Source of the DNA: a virus
IMG/VR virus record: IMGVR_UViG_3300034198_010576
Span: 1 to 38,896 of that record
Reading direction: 5' to 3' (one strand)
DNA length: 38,896 nucleotides
Position numbers and translations under genes: made by a program. Each line of letters opens with the position of its first letter. The stretch's first letter is position 1. The notes beneath the pieces were generated by a model. That model saw nothing but the letters and a program-made list of their open reading frames with translations, did no database searches and was not told the origin of the DNA. Of this stretch, positions 6,870 to 17,271 are shown piece after piece.

Positions 6870-9800
6870 TTACCCCGTTATGGCGCTGAAGACAGGAACA
6901 TAATAGGCGGTCGTGCCGATATAAATTTTGATGAAGCCGCTGCTGTCGCGCGACGTTGCGCCCTTGAACTTGATCGTGCCCGTGCCTGTCGAATTGGCGG
7001 TGACGTCGCTGGTGCCCGTCAGGGTGTTATGGCTGGCTTGCCCGCCTGCGTCGCCCGAGATGCGCAGTTCAACGCTTGTCTTGAGGTGGGTGCTGATGGA
7101 GCGCAAGGTTTCGACGTTGGCCGATGCCAGGGCAATTTCGTTGGTGCCGACGTTGCCGATGCCCGTGTTGTTGTTGCCAAGCGCCACGAACGAGGTGAAC
7201 CCCGTCGCACCCGGTGCGTCGTTGGCGCTGCCGATGGCGATGTTGCCCGTATCCATGACGCGCATGCGGCGCGTGCCGCCCGTGGTGAACGCGATGTTGT
7301 CGGCGGCGGGGTAGAAGACACCGGTATTGGTGTCGCCCTTTGTTGTCAGTGTGGGCGCGGTGGCGCTGCCTGCGTTGGTTTCTACGATCGGCAATTGCGT
7401 GTTGATCGTGTTCGGCAGGCTGGCGACAATCGAAAGGCTGTTGGCGTTTGACGTAATGTCTAGCGCCGACACCCCGTTTCCAGTCAAATCGGCACCCGCT
7501 ATGGCAACGTTCGCGCCGTCTGCGATGCGCACGCCGTAGCTTTGAGCGGTGCCGGAAGTGTTGCCACAGCGCACCCCCGTGATCGACGCGCGACCCGCGA
7601 CGATGTATATGCCGTTTCGACGGCCTGCGGATGCCGCCTGCCCGTTGTTATCGCAGCGGCACCCGGACACAACGCTTGACGTCGCCGACAGCGCAATCCC
7701 ATCTAGTGAATTTTCGTAAGCGTGCACGTTGTTGACGATGACGCCAGTGTTGTTCGTTGTAACCTCAAGCCCCGAACCTGTGCCAGATGCCGCCGTCGTC
7801 AGTGTGGGCCCTGTCGCATCCCGTCCGGTGCGCTCCAGAAAACAGTTTTGAATGAGGTGTTGATCGCCATAGGTATCAACGTAAATCGCGCTATTTGCGT
7901 CCGATCCGTAAAAACCGCCCAGAACGCGCGCATCATAGATCGGAACTCCAACGCTGCCCAAAAAGCCCACACCGACGCCAGAGTTGGCGAAGGTCGCGCA
8001 CATTTTCAGCGGCCCGACGATCATGCCGGAAGGGCCTGACTGCGACTGGTAGAAAAAGCCGCGTGCGCCATTCATCTGGGCGAGGGTGTTGGTGATGTTC
8101 CACTGGCACGCGGTTGACGTTGCCGCAGCAGTATTCTTGTTGCGGACATAGATCCCGTTGTTGATGTTTTGCTGCGCAATACAGTCCAGCACCTCACTCC
8201 AATCGGTGGAACTGAGGGCAAAACCGTCCCATTGCTTTTCGACCAGCAGGAATTGAAACCGCGTTTGCCCAACAACCTTGTTGGTGAGATCAATACCGTT
8301 AGCGCCGCTTGTGGCTGTAACGCTGCGCGTGAGCCTGAAAGACTCGAGCACGGTGTTGTTCAAGAACTCCGTTATTGTGAACATCGGCAGCGTCGTGCTG
8401 TTCGACTTCACGATGGCGGCATTGAACCCGTCGCCGTACCACCGCTGGCCGTCAAGTGTGACTGTGATGGTGCCGCTGATAAGGTATGTGCCAGGCGGGA
8501 TGTAAACACTTTTCGACCACGCTGCCGCGCCTTGAAAGGCTGACAGCGTCGTTGCCGCGTTTGTATCGTTGTTGTACGCGCCAAACTGCAAAACGCTGGC
8601 ATCGTTTGATGCTAGTTCCCAAATAACTGCGCCGCTGTTGGAGGTGATGCGCGGCGTGCCCGCGCCTGTCGCACCCGACGCCACACGCTTGTAAAGCGCC
8701 CCGCCACCGTCCCCGTTGGCGTAATAGCCAGCCGTGCGGCAATGGTTGACGGTGCTGTCGATGGTGGCCGCATTGACGGCGGCGACGGTATCAAACGCCC
8801 CCAGCGTCTGCTGCTGGGCCAGCGTCGTCGCGTCGTCAACGAGCGCGCGACCTGCCGCCGTGAACGTCGCCAGTGCCGCCGTGCCGGAACCCGTGAAATA
8901 GGGCAGCCTGTCGGCGGCGCTTGTCAGCCCGGCAATGGCCGTTAGTTCAGCGTCATTGACGGCGATGGTCGGGTTGCCCGCGACACCGTCGCCATTAGTG
9001 ACGCCAATGGCCGTGCCGCCCGTGATGGTGCGCCCAGCAAAGGTGTCCGCCGCCGTCTGTGTCAGAAGGCCGTTCGTTGAATACGCAGCAAGCGCCGTCA
9101 GGGTGGCATCGGCTGCTTGAAGGCCGGTTGCCGCAATCGTCGGGTTGCCCGCCGCCCCGTCGCCGTTTGTGATGCTGATGTTGCTGCCAGCCGTCAGCGC
9201 CCGCACCGCTGCCGTGCCTGCGCCTGTCCGGGCAATCATGCCGTTCGCAGACAGTGCCGCAAGCGCGGCCAGATCGGCATCATAGGCTTGCACGTCGGTG
9301 CCAATGACAAGGCCAAGGGTCGCCCGCTGATCCGTTGTACTGGCATCGCCAATGAGGTTTCGGCCGGCCGCCGTGCACGCAATCGTTTCAACGTCACCCG
9401 TTCCGGCAGTTGAACGCCCGAGCAGCGTGTTCGTGGCGACGTGAGCCAACTTGCCAATCGTCACCGCCTGGTGGGCGATCTTGGCCGTTGTTACCGCGAG
9501 GCCGTCAATCTTGCTTGTAGTTACGGCATTGTCGGCAAGGGCTGTCGATGTCACCGCGCCGGCGTCAATTGTCCACGTGGCGCCGCCACCACTGACTGTG
9601 ATGTCGCCCTTGTCGCCGTCCGCCACGCCGCCGCCCGCAGCCACGGACAGCTCGTAGGCCGTACCGCTGGCGTTGACGGTAAGAGCCTTCGCCGCATCTG
9701 CCGCCCTCGGCTCGGGCAGGATAAGGCTCCGGTTCGCCGCCGTCCGCGGCTGCAGGAGCGTGCGCTCGAACCGGCTGTCGAGCTCCTGGACGATCTGGGT

Positions 9801-10148
9801 GAGCTTGTCGAGCGATCCCTCGATCGAGGACGGGGGGATGCCGTCGCCGGCCACGTAATCCGTCGCCTGCGTGCGCGTGACAACCCTGTCGATATGCACC
9901 TGCTGGGCCGCGGTCGGGGCGACGGTGAACGTCACGGTGCCGGAAGCAAAGCCGCCCGCATCGCTCGTCGGCGTGCCTGACACGGTGTAGTTGACGCCCT
10001 CGACCTGCAGGCTCTCGGCCCCGGTCGCGATGGTGCGCAGGGTGACCATTAGGTCAGAGCTGGCGCGGTAGGGGTTTGGGAACGGGAACGCTGTCGTCGT
10101 ACCGTTGCCGATATAGCTTTCGCGGTTCGTCGTTGACGCAACAGTCAC
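6870..10148 (-). CDS. Tailspike with parallel beta-helix, probable polysaccharide depolymerase
   Basis: 1092 residues from a GTG start. The N-terminal 130 residues match those of the fibre at 3535-6537 ([30 protein letters not shown]), marking a shared virion-attachment domain. Shaft repeats follow (for example [11 protein letters not shown]). From about residue 480 the pattern changes to that of a pectate-lyase-like right-handed beta-helix: an opening [13 protein letters not shown] motif, then short turns rich in N, G and V to about residue 930. Such domains bind or cut capsule or O-antigen. The catalytic residues cannot be assigned by eye. The helix region is visibly less GC-rich than its surroundings, which suggests exchange. 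Confidence 0.85.
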   Translation of the reverse strand: MTVASTTNRESYIGNGTTTAFPFPNPYRASSDLMVTLRTIATGAESLQVEGVNYTVSGTPTSDAGGFASGTVTFTVAPTAAQQVHIDRVVTRTQATDYVAGDGIPPSSIEGSLDKLTQIVQELDSRFERTLLQPRTAANRSLILPEPRAADAAKALTVNASGTAYELSVAAGGGVADGDKGDITVSGGGATWTIDAGAVTSTALADNAVTTSKIDGLAVTTAKIAHQAVTIGKLAHVATNTLLGRSTAGTGDVETIACTAAGRNLIGDASTTDQRATLGLVIGTDVQAYDADLAALAALSANGMIARTGAGTAAVRALTAGSNISITNGDGAAGNPTIAATGLQAADATLTALAAYSTNGLLTQTAADTFAGRTITGGTAIGVTNGDGVAGNPTIAVNDAELTAIAGLTSAADRLPYFTGSGTAALATFTAAGRALVDDATTLAQQQTLGAFDTVAAVNAATIDSTVNHCRTAGYYANGDGGGALYKRVASGATGAGTPRITSNSGAVIWELASNDASVLQFGAYNNDTNAATTLSAFQGAAAWSKSVYIPPGTYLISGTITVTLDGQRWYGDGFNAAIVKSNSTTLPMFTITEFLNNTVLESFRLTRSVTATSGANGIDLTNKVVGQTRFQFLLVEKQWDGFALSSTDWSEVLDCIAQQNINNGIYVRNKNTAAATSTACQWNITNTLAQMNGARGFFYQSQSGPSGMIVGPLKMCATFANSGVGVGFLGSVGVPIYDARVLGGFYGSDANSAIYVDTYGDQHLIQNCFLERTGRDATGPTLTTAASGTGSGLEVTTNNTGVIVNNVHAYENSLDGIALSATSSVVSGCRCDNNGQAASAGRRNGIYIVAGRASITGVRCGNTSGTAQSYGVRIADGANVAIAGADLTGNGVSALDITSNANSLSIVASLPNTINTQLPIVETNAGSATAPTLTTKGDTNTGVFYPAADNIAFTTGGTRRMRVMDTGNIAIGSANDAPGATGFTSFVALGNNNTGIGNVGTNEIALASANVETLRSISTHLKTSVELRISGDAGGQASHNTLTGTSDVTANSTGTGTIKFKGATSRDSSGFIKIYIGTTAYYVPVFSAITG

Positions 10149-10155
10149 GGTGGGG

Positions 10156-10181
10156 GCCCCGGCGTTATAACGCTCTGGGGC
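10156..10181 (-). promoter_or_regulatory. Hairpin just before the tailspike start
   Basis: The perfect 12-bp palindrome GCGTTATAACGC (10162-10173) is nested between GCCCC (10156-10160) and GGGGC (10177-10181). It lies between late motif site 1 and the GTG start at 10148. It could be a transcript-stabilising hairpin, an attenuator or a protein site. It has no T-run, so a simple terminator is unlikely. Confidence 0.4.
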
Positions 10182-10191
10182 TACCGCACTG

Positions 10192-10207
10192 GTGACTCGC
10201 GCTTAAT
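10192..10207 (-). promoter_or_regulatory. Late motif GCGCGAGTCA, site 1 (tailspike)
   Basis: On the leftward strand ATTAAGCGCGAGTCAC, an exact 16-base match to 28060-28075, with further partial match on both sides. It starts in the stop codon of the large internal virion protein and lies 45 bases before the tailspike start. Confidence 0.55.
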
Positions 10208-12707
10208 TCACGACCTCGCTGGGCGGCAGGATGAACTCCTGCCCCTGTTCCTTCTTCAGGCGCTGCTCCATCCGCCGCAACGACCCCGGATTAAGCGCCT
10301 CCTGAATGTGGTACAGGATCAGGTAATCGACGGCCGCGCGCGTGTAGAACAAATTGATGAACGGCGTGTTCCCCTTCACGAAATTGAAGGCCTCGACATC
10401 CGGCGCATCATCTGACTGCCCGGTCGCATAGTCGCGCGTCTTGCTCCACAGGTCGCCCGCAGCCGAGACGTCTCCAAAAAGCGGGCCCATGGCGGTATCG
10501 AAAAAGCCACCGCCAAAACGATTGGTGCGCGCCAGCAGGAAGTCGGCATAAATGCCGAACCCGCCACCCTGCAGCATCGCCGCCTGCATGGTGTCGAGCC
10601 GCATCGGATCGCGCGGCTCGCGCCCCTTGGCTATGTCCTTGGCCGCCATCGACAAGTAACCCAGCCCCGTCAGGGTCACGATCAGCTGGCCCATCTGTGC
10701 CGCCTCAGAGGCCGGCATCTTGAACACGCTGCCCGGTATCGACCAAAAGCGATCCTCTTGCGTGTAGCGCCCGATCACCTTCTGCACAAACGAGATGCCG
10801 TAGCTCTTGAACTGCATGATGAAACGGATCGCCTCACCCATGCCCGTGCCGGCCTGAGCAGCCTGCGTGACGTAGAGCTTTTCACGGCTGCCGCCCTGCA
10901 ACACAGCCACCGCCGATCGGTCGGAAAAATAGGCGCGGATCTTGGCTTCGACCGCGCGCGCCTGGCGCTCGTCAATCCCGCCCTCCCGCAGCTTCTCCGG
11001 GCTCACATAGACCCGCCCCTCGAACTCTTCCATCGCATTGAACCGGATCAGATCCCAGTCGCTGGATGTCACGTTGTACAGCTCGAGCACCTGGCGCAAC
11101 CGGGGCGGTAGGCGATCGAACCCATCGGCCCGCAGCCGACCGAGCGTCGCGGACATGATCTCGCTTACCGCTCGCTCGCCGGCCGTCGTCCACTGGCTAA
11201 GCAGGTTCAGCTTGAAGAATGCCGTGTTGAGCTTGTTGATCGTGCTGCCTGCATTGTCGGCCACCGTCACCCGGCTCGCCACGTCACGCAGGATCGAGTC
11301 AATGCCGACACCCACAAGATCCGCCGCCTCGCGCTGCGCCCGGCTGCCGGCAACCTGAGCCAGCATGCCGCCCAGCTGCTCACCCAAGGCACCCAGGAAG
11401 TTGCGCCCCTGAAACTGCAGCTCGCTGGCCGCCGTTGCAACGTCTGGAAACGAAGCCAGCACCGCGCCGCCGAGGCTCGACTGCACCTGGAGCGCCCTTG
11501 CCGCCGCCGAGCGCTGGGCAATCGTGACGTTCGATGGGATGTCTATGCTGCCGTCGACCACCGACATCAGCCGCTCGGGAAAGCTTGACATCAGCCGCGT
11601 GCGAACATTGTCGGGGGCGTTGCGGGATCGCTCCCTCAGATCCGACAGAACCCGCTCGAACATGGCGCCCGGATTCGTGCCAAGCCGCTCGAGCAATGCC
11701 GTCGTGTTGGCCGCCCGCCGCAGGCCTGATGCCACCGCCTCCATCAGGCTGCCGGTGCCATAGGCGTCGTTGTACTTGACGAAAGCATCCGAGTCCTTGA
11801 AGTGCAGCACGCGCGCCGCGCTTGCTTTCTTCGCAAGGTTGGCCGGGCCCTTGAACCCTATCAGCGGCGCCTCGTTGTCGGCCTTCAGGAAATTGCCCGT
11901 GCGCAGCTCGTCGTAGATGAACCCAAGGAACTCATCGATCGAACGCGTGTCGACCGCCTCGTCGCCCGTCAATTGCACGTCACCAAACATCCGCTCGGAC
12001 AACAGGGGCTTGACGTCCTGAATCCACTTTTCCTTGCCCGCCCGATCAATCCGAAACATGTCGTGGCTTTGGCTCACAATGTAGCCATCGATCCGGCGGA
12101 TAAAGGCCCCGTGCGCGTTCTGATCCTGCCGCGCAAGCTCCTGGTATTTGTTTATGATCGTCGCAATCTCGCGCGCTTCCTTCGACCCGCTCGACCCCGG
12201 CGTGCCACCCTCGCGCAACTCCCACAGCTCGCGCGCAATCTTGTCGTCGAGCAGGCCCTTGCCAAAACCCATGAACCGCGCCTGCACGTATTGCAGCAGG
12301 TTTGCCTTTCTCAGATCATGCACCAGCCCGCCGAAATACTTGCTCTCATAGCTGCGGGTCAGCGCATCGACCGAAAGCCTCGCACCCTCGACGCGCCTGT
12401 TGGATCCAGCCAGCATGGCCTCGATGCCGGCTGCATCGTCGCCAAAATTGCCGATGTCATCCATGAGCTGGCGGTAAACCACCTGGTTCAGCTTGGCATT
12501 GCGCCGCTCGATCTTGGCCGCCAACTCCAGATCCTCGGCCACCGCATCTGCGTCCTTTTGCGTCGCGCGGGCCTCGTCGGTGCCCCGACCCCGCGCCTGC
12601 CGCCGGCGCCTCTTGGCCTCCAGGTCAGCCAACACCTCGTCAATCTCGTCATCGGTGCGGCTGCCTGCATCCTCAAGCACACCGCGCACGCATTCTCGCC
12701 GTCCCAT
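10203..12707 (-). CDS. Large internal virion protein, T7 gp16-like position
   Basis: 834 residues. The N-terminal 120 residues are charged and helical; the rest is mostly helical with several hydrophobic patches (for example G-Q-L-I-V-T-L-T-G-L-G-Y-L). The C-terminal segment (F-I-N-L-F-Y-T-R-A-A-V-D-Y-L) resembles the ends of large podoviral internal or ejection proteins. It is the last of four consecutive genes (17271 down to 10203) in the T7 order gp13-14-15-16 and directly precedes the tailspike. Such proteins leave the capsid with the DNA and build a channel across the cell envelope. No lytic transglycosylase motif was seen, unlike T7 gp16. Only four bases separate it from the preceding gene. 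Confidence 0.7.
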   Translation of the reverse strand: MGRRECVRGVLEDAGSRTDDEIDEVLADLEAKRRRRQARGRGTDEARATQKDADAVAEDLELAAKIERRNAKLNQVVYRQLMDDIGNFGDDAAGIEAMLAGSNRRVEGARLSVDALTRSYESKYFGGLVHDLRKANLLQYVQARFMGFGKGLLDDKIARELWELREGGTPGSSGSKEAREIATIINKYQELARQDQNAHGAFIRRIDGYIVSQSHDMFRIDRAGKEKWIQDVKPLLSERMFGDVQLTGDEAVDTRSIDEFLGFIYDELRTGNFLKADNEAPLIGFKGPANLAKKASAARVLHFKDSDAFVKYNDAYGTGSLMEAVASGLRRAANTTALLERLGTNPGAMFERVLSDLRERSRNAPDNVRTRLMSSFPERLMSVVDGSIDIPSNVTIAQRSAAARALQVQSSLGGAVLASFPDVATAASELQFQGRNFLGALGEQLGGMLAQVAGSRAQREAADLVGVGIDSILRDVASRVTVADNAGSTINKLNTAFFKLNLLSQWTTAGERAVSEIMSATLGRLRADGFDRLPPRLRQVLELYNVTSSDWDLIRFNAMEEFEGRVYVSPEKLREGGIDERQARAVEAKIRAYFSDRSAVAVLQGGSREKLYVTQAAQAGTGMGEAIRFIMQFKSYGISFVQKVIGRYTQEDRFWSIPGSVFKMPASEAAQMGQLIVTLTGLGYLSMAAKDIAKGREPRDPMRLDTMQAAMLQGGGFGIYADFLLARTNRFGGGFFDTAMGPLFGDVSAAGDLWSKTRDYATGQSDDAPDVEAFNFVKGNTPFINLFYTRAAVDYLILYHIQEALNPGSLRRMEQRLKKEQGQEFILPPSEVVN

Positions 12708-12711
12708 TGCC

Positions 12712-14457
12712 TTACTCCATCATGCAGACGGCAGCAGCCCGGTACATGGCGGCCTTGCCCTCAAGCTCCTGCGCCTTCAATTCACCAGGCTTCAACGCAG
12801 CCTCATCCGCGGCGTCCCACATGCCGCGCGCCTTCAGGCCATCGATCTGCGCATCGATGAACCCGACATCATCGGCTACCTGCGCAAGGTCGGCCTCGCC
12901 CCGGCTCACGGCCGCATCGGCGATCCGGCTGAACTCGGCCTGCTCCAATTCCCAATTGTCGATCCCCTCGACGCGCTCGAAACGTGCAAGCATTTCGTCG
13001 GTCACGGGCTGCGCCAACGGATCTTCCTCGCCCGGCTCACGCCAGATGATCTCGTCCGGCTCAAAGTCAGGATCGTCAAAGCGGTTGCGCTGCAAGCTTG
13101 CTCGGTACTCGGCCACCTTGATCGCAGCCGCAGCGACCGTGTCATCCTTCGTCACGCCGGCAAGATTCAGCTCCTCGCGCGCGTGGCCCTTCATGCGAAG
13201 GCCGGGCGTCTCGCCATACGGCATCACCCGCTCGCCGCGTGCCGCCCGATCGATCATGTCGTAGAAATCAGTCAGCTCTGTCTCGCCGGCATCACGCGAC
13301 TTGAACCAGCCGTCCTCTGTAAGGCTCTCGCGGATGTAGTCAGGTGGCCGGCCAGACTTGTTGTTGATCAAGCCCGGATACTTGATGTCCTGCAGGACGG
13401 CCATGATCTCGGCGCCTTCGCGCGTCAGGTTATTGTCAGCCCCCCGCACCTTGATGCCGCCCATCTGCTTGATGAGATACAAGAGGCTGGGCGTCGCGAC
13501 CTTCTCGTCTTCGCCGGCGCGACCCATGACAACCGTCTCGCGCGCCGCCCTGATCGTCTCGTCGTCGAAATCAGGCGCCCGGTGCAGGAACTCCGCATCC
13601 GTCACGCCGTTGCGCCGCTGGGCTTCCGCGAAGAATGCCGTGTCGGCGTTGACGGCCCTGTCTTCCTCAAGCGCCCGAACGGATCGCTCGAGCGCGTCCA
13701 TCTTCACGGGATCCGGTGCGGTGCCAGCGTAATCGCGCAGCCGCGTCGGGTATGCCAGATCCAGTGCCGCACCACCGATCGAGTGCAGCCCGCCGCCCAT
13801 GACGCTGCCAAACACAATGTTGATGAACGAGTCGGCCGCCGTGTAGTCGAGCTGCGCATCCGTTGCGCCCACATAGATCAGGGGCTCAAGGACGGCAGCA
13901 CCTACCCCGCCTTCAAGCGCCCCGACGCCAGCACGAACGCCAGCGCGCGCCCATGGTGATGCCGCCTGCTTCAGCCAGGCCGCATAACGCGCCTCGCCCA
14001 CCACGGGTATGAAAGCCGAGGCGATGTTGATGGGGTCGGCAAAAGATCCAACCAGGCCGCCCGCCAGGGACGCCGCACCGGCAACAAGCCCCCTCGACCG
14101 CTCGATCGCCTGGTTCTGCTGCGCCTCCCGACGCTTCAGATACTTGACGGTGTTCAGCTCGTAGCGCGAGATCCCGCCATCCTGCACCTCGATGTCGAGG
14201 CCCGTCTCTTCGACCTCCTTGCGCGCAGTCGCCGCGTCCACCCAGTCCGTCGCGCCAATGATCCCCTTCATGTCCTCGTCGAGGAATGAATAGCTGCGCA
14301 CAACGCTGGGCAATGCGTTCGTGTCGAGCGCGCGCTCGAGGCCGCTTGCAAATGCCTCGCCCGTCGATGCCTCGTAGTCGTAGATCGTCCCCAAATCCTC
14401 GACGATCGGCGGGCCGACCAGCTGAAACAGGTTTGGCGTCTCGGGGTTATTTGCCAT
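12712..14457 (-). CDS. Internal virion protein
   Basis: 581 residues from ATG at 14457 (M-A-N-N-P-E-T-P-N-L-F), 11 bases inside the end of the preceding gene. A longer upstream frame only shadows that gene. After a polar start there is a hydrophobic, glycine/alanine-rich stretch (about residues 120-215: G-A-A-S-L-A-G-G-L-V-G-S-F-A-D-P, G-V-G-A-L-E-G-G-V-G-A) that could be membrane-active. The rest is charged and helical. The place between gp15-like and gp16-like genes and the split across several open frames suggest part of a podoviral ejection complex. Its own family was not identified. Confidence 0.65.
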   Translation of the reverse strand: MANNPETPNLFQLVGPPIVEDLGTIYDYEASTGEAFASGLERALDTNALPSVVRSYSFLDEDMKGIIGATDWVDAATARKEVEETGLDIEVQDGGISRYELNTVKYLKRREAQQNQAIERSRGLVAGAASLAGGLVGSFADPINIASAFIPVVGEARYAAWLKQAASPWARAGVRAGVGALEGGVGAAVLEPLIYVGATDAQLDYTAADSFINIVFGSVMGGGLHSIGGAALDLAYPTRLRDYAGTAPDPVKMDALERSVRALEEDRAVNADTAFFAEAQRRNGVTDAEFLHRAPDFDDETIRAARETVVMGRAGEDEKVATPSLLYLIKQMGGIKVRGADNNLTREGAEIMAVLQDIKYPGLINNKSGRPPDYIRESLTEDGWFKSRDAGETELTDFYDMIDRAARGERVMPYGETPGLRMKGHAREELNLAGVTKDDTVAAAAIKVAEYRASLQRNRFDDPDFEPDEIIWREPGEEDPLAQPVTDEMLARFERVEGIDNWELEQAEFSRIADAAVSRGEADLAQVADDVGFIDAQIDGLKARGMWDAADEAALKPGELKAQELEGKAAMYRAAAVCMME

Positions 14458-16804
14458 CTGGTTTTCTGCCTGGCTGCGGCCGGCGCTCGCGGCCCAGTCG
14501 CACCAGCTCGTCGCTGATGCGCTGTCGTTGCGCATCGGTCATGGGCTGCGGCGCCGCCTGCTCTGCAGCTGCGCGCTCGGCGGCAGCAATCAGGTCGGCC
14601 TCGCGCACCGGCTCCATCTGGCCATCGGGCCCTGTTGCTATTGGCGCCGGCTGCGTGACTGTTGGGCGCCGTGGCGGCTGGGCAGGTGGCGTCGCGGGGC
14701 GCGGGGCATCTGCCGGCGGTGTCGTCTTGCGTGGCACGGCATTCATTGGAACGCCGACCTTGCCCGACACGTAGCTATTGCTGATCGGCCGCGGGCTTTC
14801 CCGGTTGATCTTCAGCAGGTCATCCCACGTGAAGCGCACAGGCTTGCCGTCCACCATGACCGGGACATTGCGCTCGTTCATGAGCTGGATGCCGCCGCCG
14901 CCCTCGTAGTTTGTCCAGTAGCCGTTTCGCTTGATTGCCGAATGGTAGCTATTGGCCTGCACCTTCGGGTCAACGGTTCGGTCGATCGCCGGCAGCGTCA
15001 GCCGTGATGGATCAATGTTCGCAATGGCAATGCTCGCGCCGCTTGCTATGTCGCCGACACGCCCGCGATATTTCTGGCCGGGCACGGCAAAGGGGCGGCT
15101 GTTGGTGTAGCCAAATTCGTACCGATCATTGACGATCGCCTTGACAGCAGAACCGACCGGGTCGCCGTCACCCAGCGTGACCGCACGGCCAAGTGCCAGA
15201 ACCTCGGCCGCATTGATGATCTCGGCAGTCAGCCTGGCACCACCAAGCCCAAAGGACTGACCAAGCGCCTTGATGTCGCTGTTCGCCTCAACGTCGGTGC
15301 GGATCGTCTTTGCGCTGTCGCCTGCCGCGCGCTTGAGGCTGTCGATCGACTGGCGGCTTGACTGGATCATGATCGACGCATTGATCGGATCGTCGATTGT
15401 CGCCGCAACCTTGTAGGCCGCCGGCAGATCCTGTGACATTTGTGACAGCACCGACGGCCAGAGCGGCCCAAAATCCGATGCCAGCCCCTTCATCGTCTTG
15501 TAAGCCTGCTCAGGTGCGGCGCCGGTAATCGTTTGCGCATAGCTCTTTGCCAGGGACACCGGCAACGGTTTGCGTGCGGCAGCCGGAATGCCGGCAGACG
15601 CTTGGGCGCTGAAGTTGGCCCGGACGGCCGCCTGCAAATCAGCCGGCGCCTGCGTGCTCTCAAACTTCTGCCACGCCTGCTGAACGGCCGGGAACGTCTG
15701 GCGTGCATAAGAACCCGGATCAGACGCGCGAGCCGCGAGCACGTCGTCACCCTTCTTGCGCATTGCGTTGTACAGGTCAGCCTGCTCGGCATAGTTCGCC
15801 TGACCCGGCTGCGGCTTGGCGGCCTCGATGCGTGCCAGCATGCCCTGCGGCGGCAGGGTCGGCAGGTCAGCCGTCGCCTTGTAGAACTCGTCAGCCTGCG
15901 CCTGCTTGCGCTGATGCCTTGCAGCCTCATCTGGCTTCAGCACCGCCGCCAAATCGACGCCAGGCGGGGGCTCCACGCCCCGACCTGTCTCGCTTCGGCT
16001 GCGCAGATCGTCCTGCACCCATTCGCTTACCGACACCATGGCCTCTTGTCGCAAGAGTTGTGCGTCGGCCTTGGCCTGCGCCTCGCGTCGCTTGATCTCT
16101 GTCTGCGCCGCGTTGACGGCCTGCAACCTTACGTTGGCGTCCAGATCGCCAAACTCACCCTTGTTCAGCCGATCGAGCATGGCCTGCGGGTTGCGCTCCA
16201 GTTCGCCAAAGACGGCCGACCGTGCGAGGGCGCCGAGCGCTGTCGTCCTGAGCTTGCCGGCCTCGACCGGATCAAATCCCCCGGCATCCAGAGAGGCTTG
16301 CACATCGGTGCGTGCGCCCTCATAGGCGCCCAAATCCATCTGAACAATGGTCGACAGCTTGTTGATGCTCTCGCCAAAATTCTGCGCGCGCAATGCCTGG
16401 CGTGCGGCTGTCTCCCACTGGACGGCTGATCCCGCGACCGACGCCCGCACCTCGGGCAGCCGGGAGCGCACAAACTCGGCCGCGCGCGGATTTTCGATGC
16501 CTTTCAGGAACTCATCAGAGGCCTTGTCGAAGTCCTGCAGCGCGACGGGCGTAAACCCATCCGGCGTCTTGACGGTCGTCTGCAGCTCGGCCAGTCGCTG
16601 CGACTGCACGGCCTTGAAGTCAGCCATGCGGTTCAGCCCCTCGACCGCCGCATCCTGCTCGGCAATCTTCGTGAGGTAGGCCTCGGCATCGGTCGCAACC
16701 GCCTCAAGCGTGCGGCCGGCCATGCCGCCCGTGCGCTGCTGCGGCAGGCTCGAAACGCCAAGGCCGGGGCCGACCTGCGGCGCCGTGATCGGGATATTGC
16801 CCAT
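14447..16804 (-). CDS. Internal virion protein, T7 gp15-like position
   Basis: 785 residues, mainly helical and rich in Ala, Gln, Arg and Glu, as usual for gp15-type core proteins. The last 120 residues change to a proline-rich linker (P-R-K-T-T-P-P-A-D-A-P-R-P) and a charged tail. The segment about 575-665 (Y-H-S-A-I-K-R-N-G-Y-W-T-N-Y-E-G-G-G-G) is a compact globular part. It starts in TGATG overlap with the gp14-like gene. It probably forms part of the core inside the head over the portal and is ejected with DNA. Assignment rests on order and composition, not on a recognised motif. Confidence 0.65.
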   Translation of the reverse strand: MGNIPITAPQVGPGLGVSSLPQQRTGGMAGRTLEAVATDAEAYLTKIAEQDAAVEGLNRMADFKAVQSQRLAELQTTVKTPDGFTPVALQDFDKASDEFLKGIENPRAAEFVRSRLPEVRASVAGSAVQWETAARQALRAQNFGESINKLSTIVQMDLGAYEGARTDVQASLDAGGFDPVEAGKLRTTALGALARSAVFGELERNPQAMLDRLNKGEFGDLDANVRLQAVNAAQTEIKRREAQAKADAQLLRQEAMVSVSEWVQDDLRSRSETGRGVEPPPGVDLAAVLKPDEAARHQRKQAQADEFYKATADLPTLPPQGMLARIEAAKPQPGQANYAEQADLYNAMRKKGDDVLAARASDPGSYARQTFPAVQQAWQKFESTQAPADLQAAVRANFSAQASAGIPAAARKPLPVSLAKSYAQTITGAAPEQAYKTMKGLASDFGPLWPSVLSQMSQDLPAAYKVAATIDDPINASIMIQSSRQSIDSLKRAAGDSAKTIRTDVEANSDIKALGQSFGLGGARLTAEIINAAEVLALGRAVTLGDGDPVGSAVKAIVNDRYEFGYTNSRPFAVPGQKYRGRVGDIASGASIAIANIDPSRLTLPAIDRTVDPKVQANSYHSAIKRNGYWTNYEGGGGIQLMNERNVPVMVDGKPVRFTWDDLLKINRESPRPISNSYVSGKVGVPMNAVPRKTTPPADAPRPATPPAQPPRRPTVTQPAPIATGPDGQMEPVREADLIAAAERAAAEQAAPQPMTDAQRQRISDELVRLGRERRPQPGRKPDGK

Positions 16805-17271
16805 CAGTAACCCCCTGCCGTCGGCTTGCGCTGCCGCCTGGCATCCTCGCCCCAGCTGGTCAGCATCTTCGATCCCGCCCCGGACAAGCCCGCATATAGC
16901 TTCTGCCGGCCCTCATAAGCCGCCATCTTGGCCTGCGCCTTCAGCCCTGCCCGCTCGATGTCCCCGCGGTAGCGCAGTGTCAGCGCATCCATCTCGGCGG
17001 ACTCGGCGTTCTGCCGGATCACGTCCACGATCGAGCCCGACGGGGCAATGCCGCGGCTGCCGACCTCGGCCACCTGCGCGGCCAGCTCCTGGCGCTGCTG
17101 GCGCCGGAGGTTTGCCTCCTCCATGCCGGCGTTCGTTGCCACCTGCCGGGCCTGCGCGTTCAGCACCTTGGCATTGTACTTGCCGGCCTGCATCTCGCCG
17201 TAACCCTCGAGCGCCTTGCCGCCGGCGCTGATGGCCTGAGAGGCCTTGATGATCTCCTCAATTCCAGCCAT
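16804..17271 (-). CDS. Internal virion protein, T7 gp14-like position
   Basis: 155 residues from ATG at 17271, with AGGGG upstream; the frame continues to 17325 but would deeply overlap the gene before. The protein is almost wholly helical. A glycine/alanine-rich start is followed by a long Q/A/E/R-rich helix (about 45-85), a turn around G-I-A-P-S-G-S-I, then another helix. This profile (M-A-G...Y-N-A-K-V-L-N-A-Q-A-R...) is seen in small core proteins of T7-like and related podoviruses, where gp14 forms the outer-membrane part of the ejection channel. Confidence 0.75.
   Translation of the reverse strand: MAGIEEIIKASQAISAGGKALEGYGEMQAGKYNAKVLNAQARQVATNAGMEEANLRRQQRQELAAQVAEVGSRGIAPSGSIVDVIRQNAESAEMDALTLRYRGDIERAGLKAQAKMAAYEGRQKLYAGLSGAGSKMLTSWGEDARRQRKPTAGGY

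Noticed and set aside
14447-16804. Lytic transglycosylase domain in the internal virion proteins
   Set aside because: No convincing catalytic Glu motif of an SLT domain was found by eye in 10203-16804.
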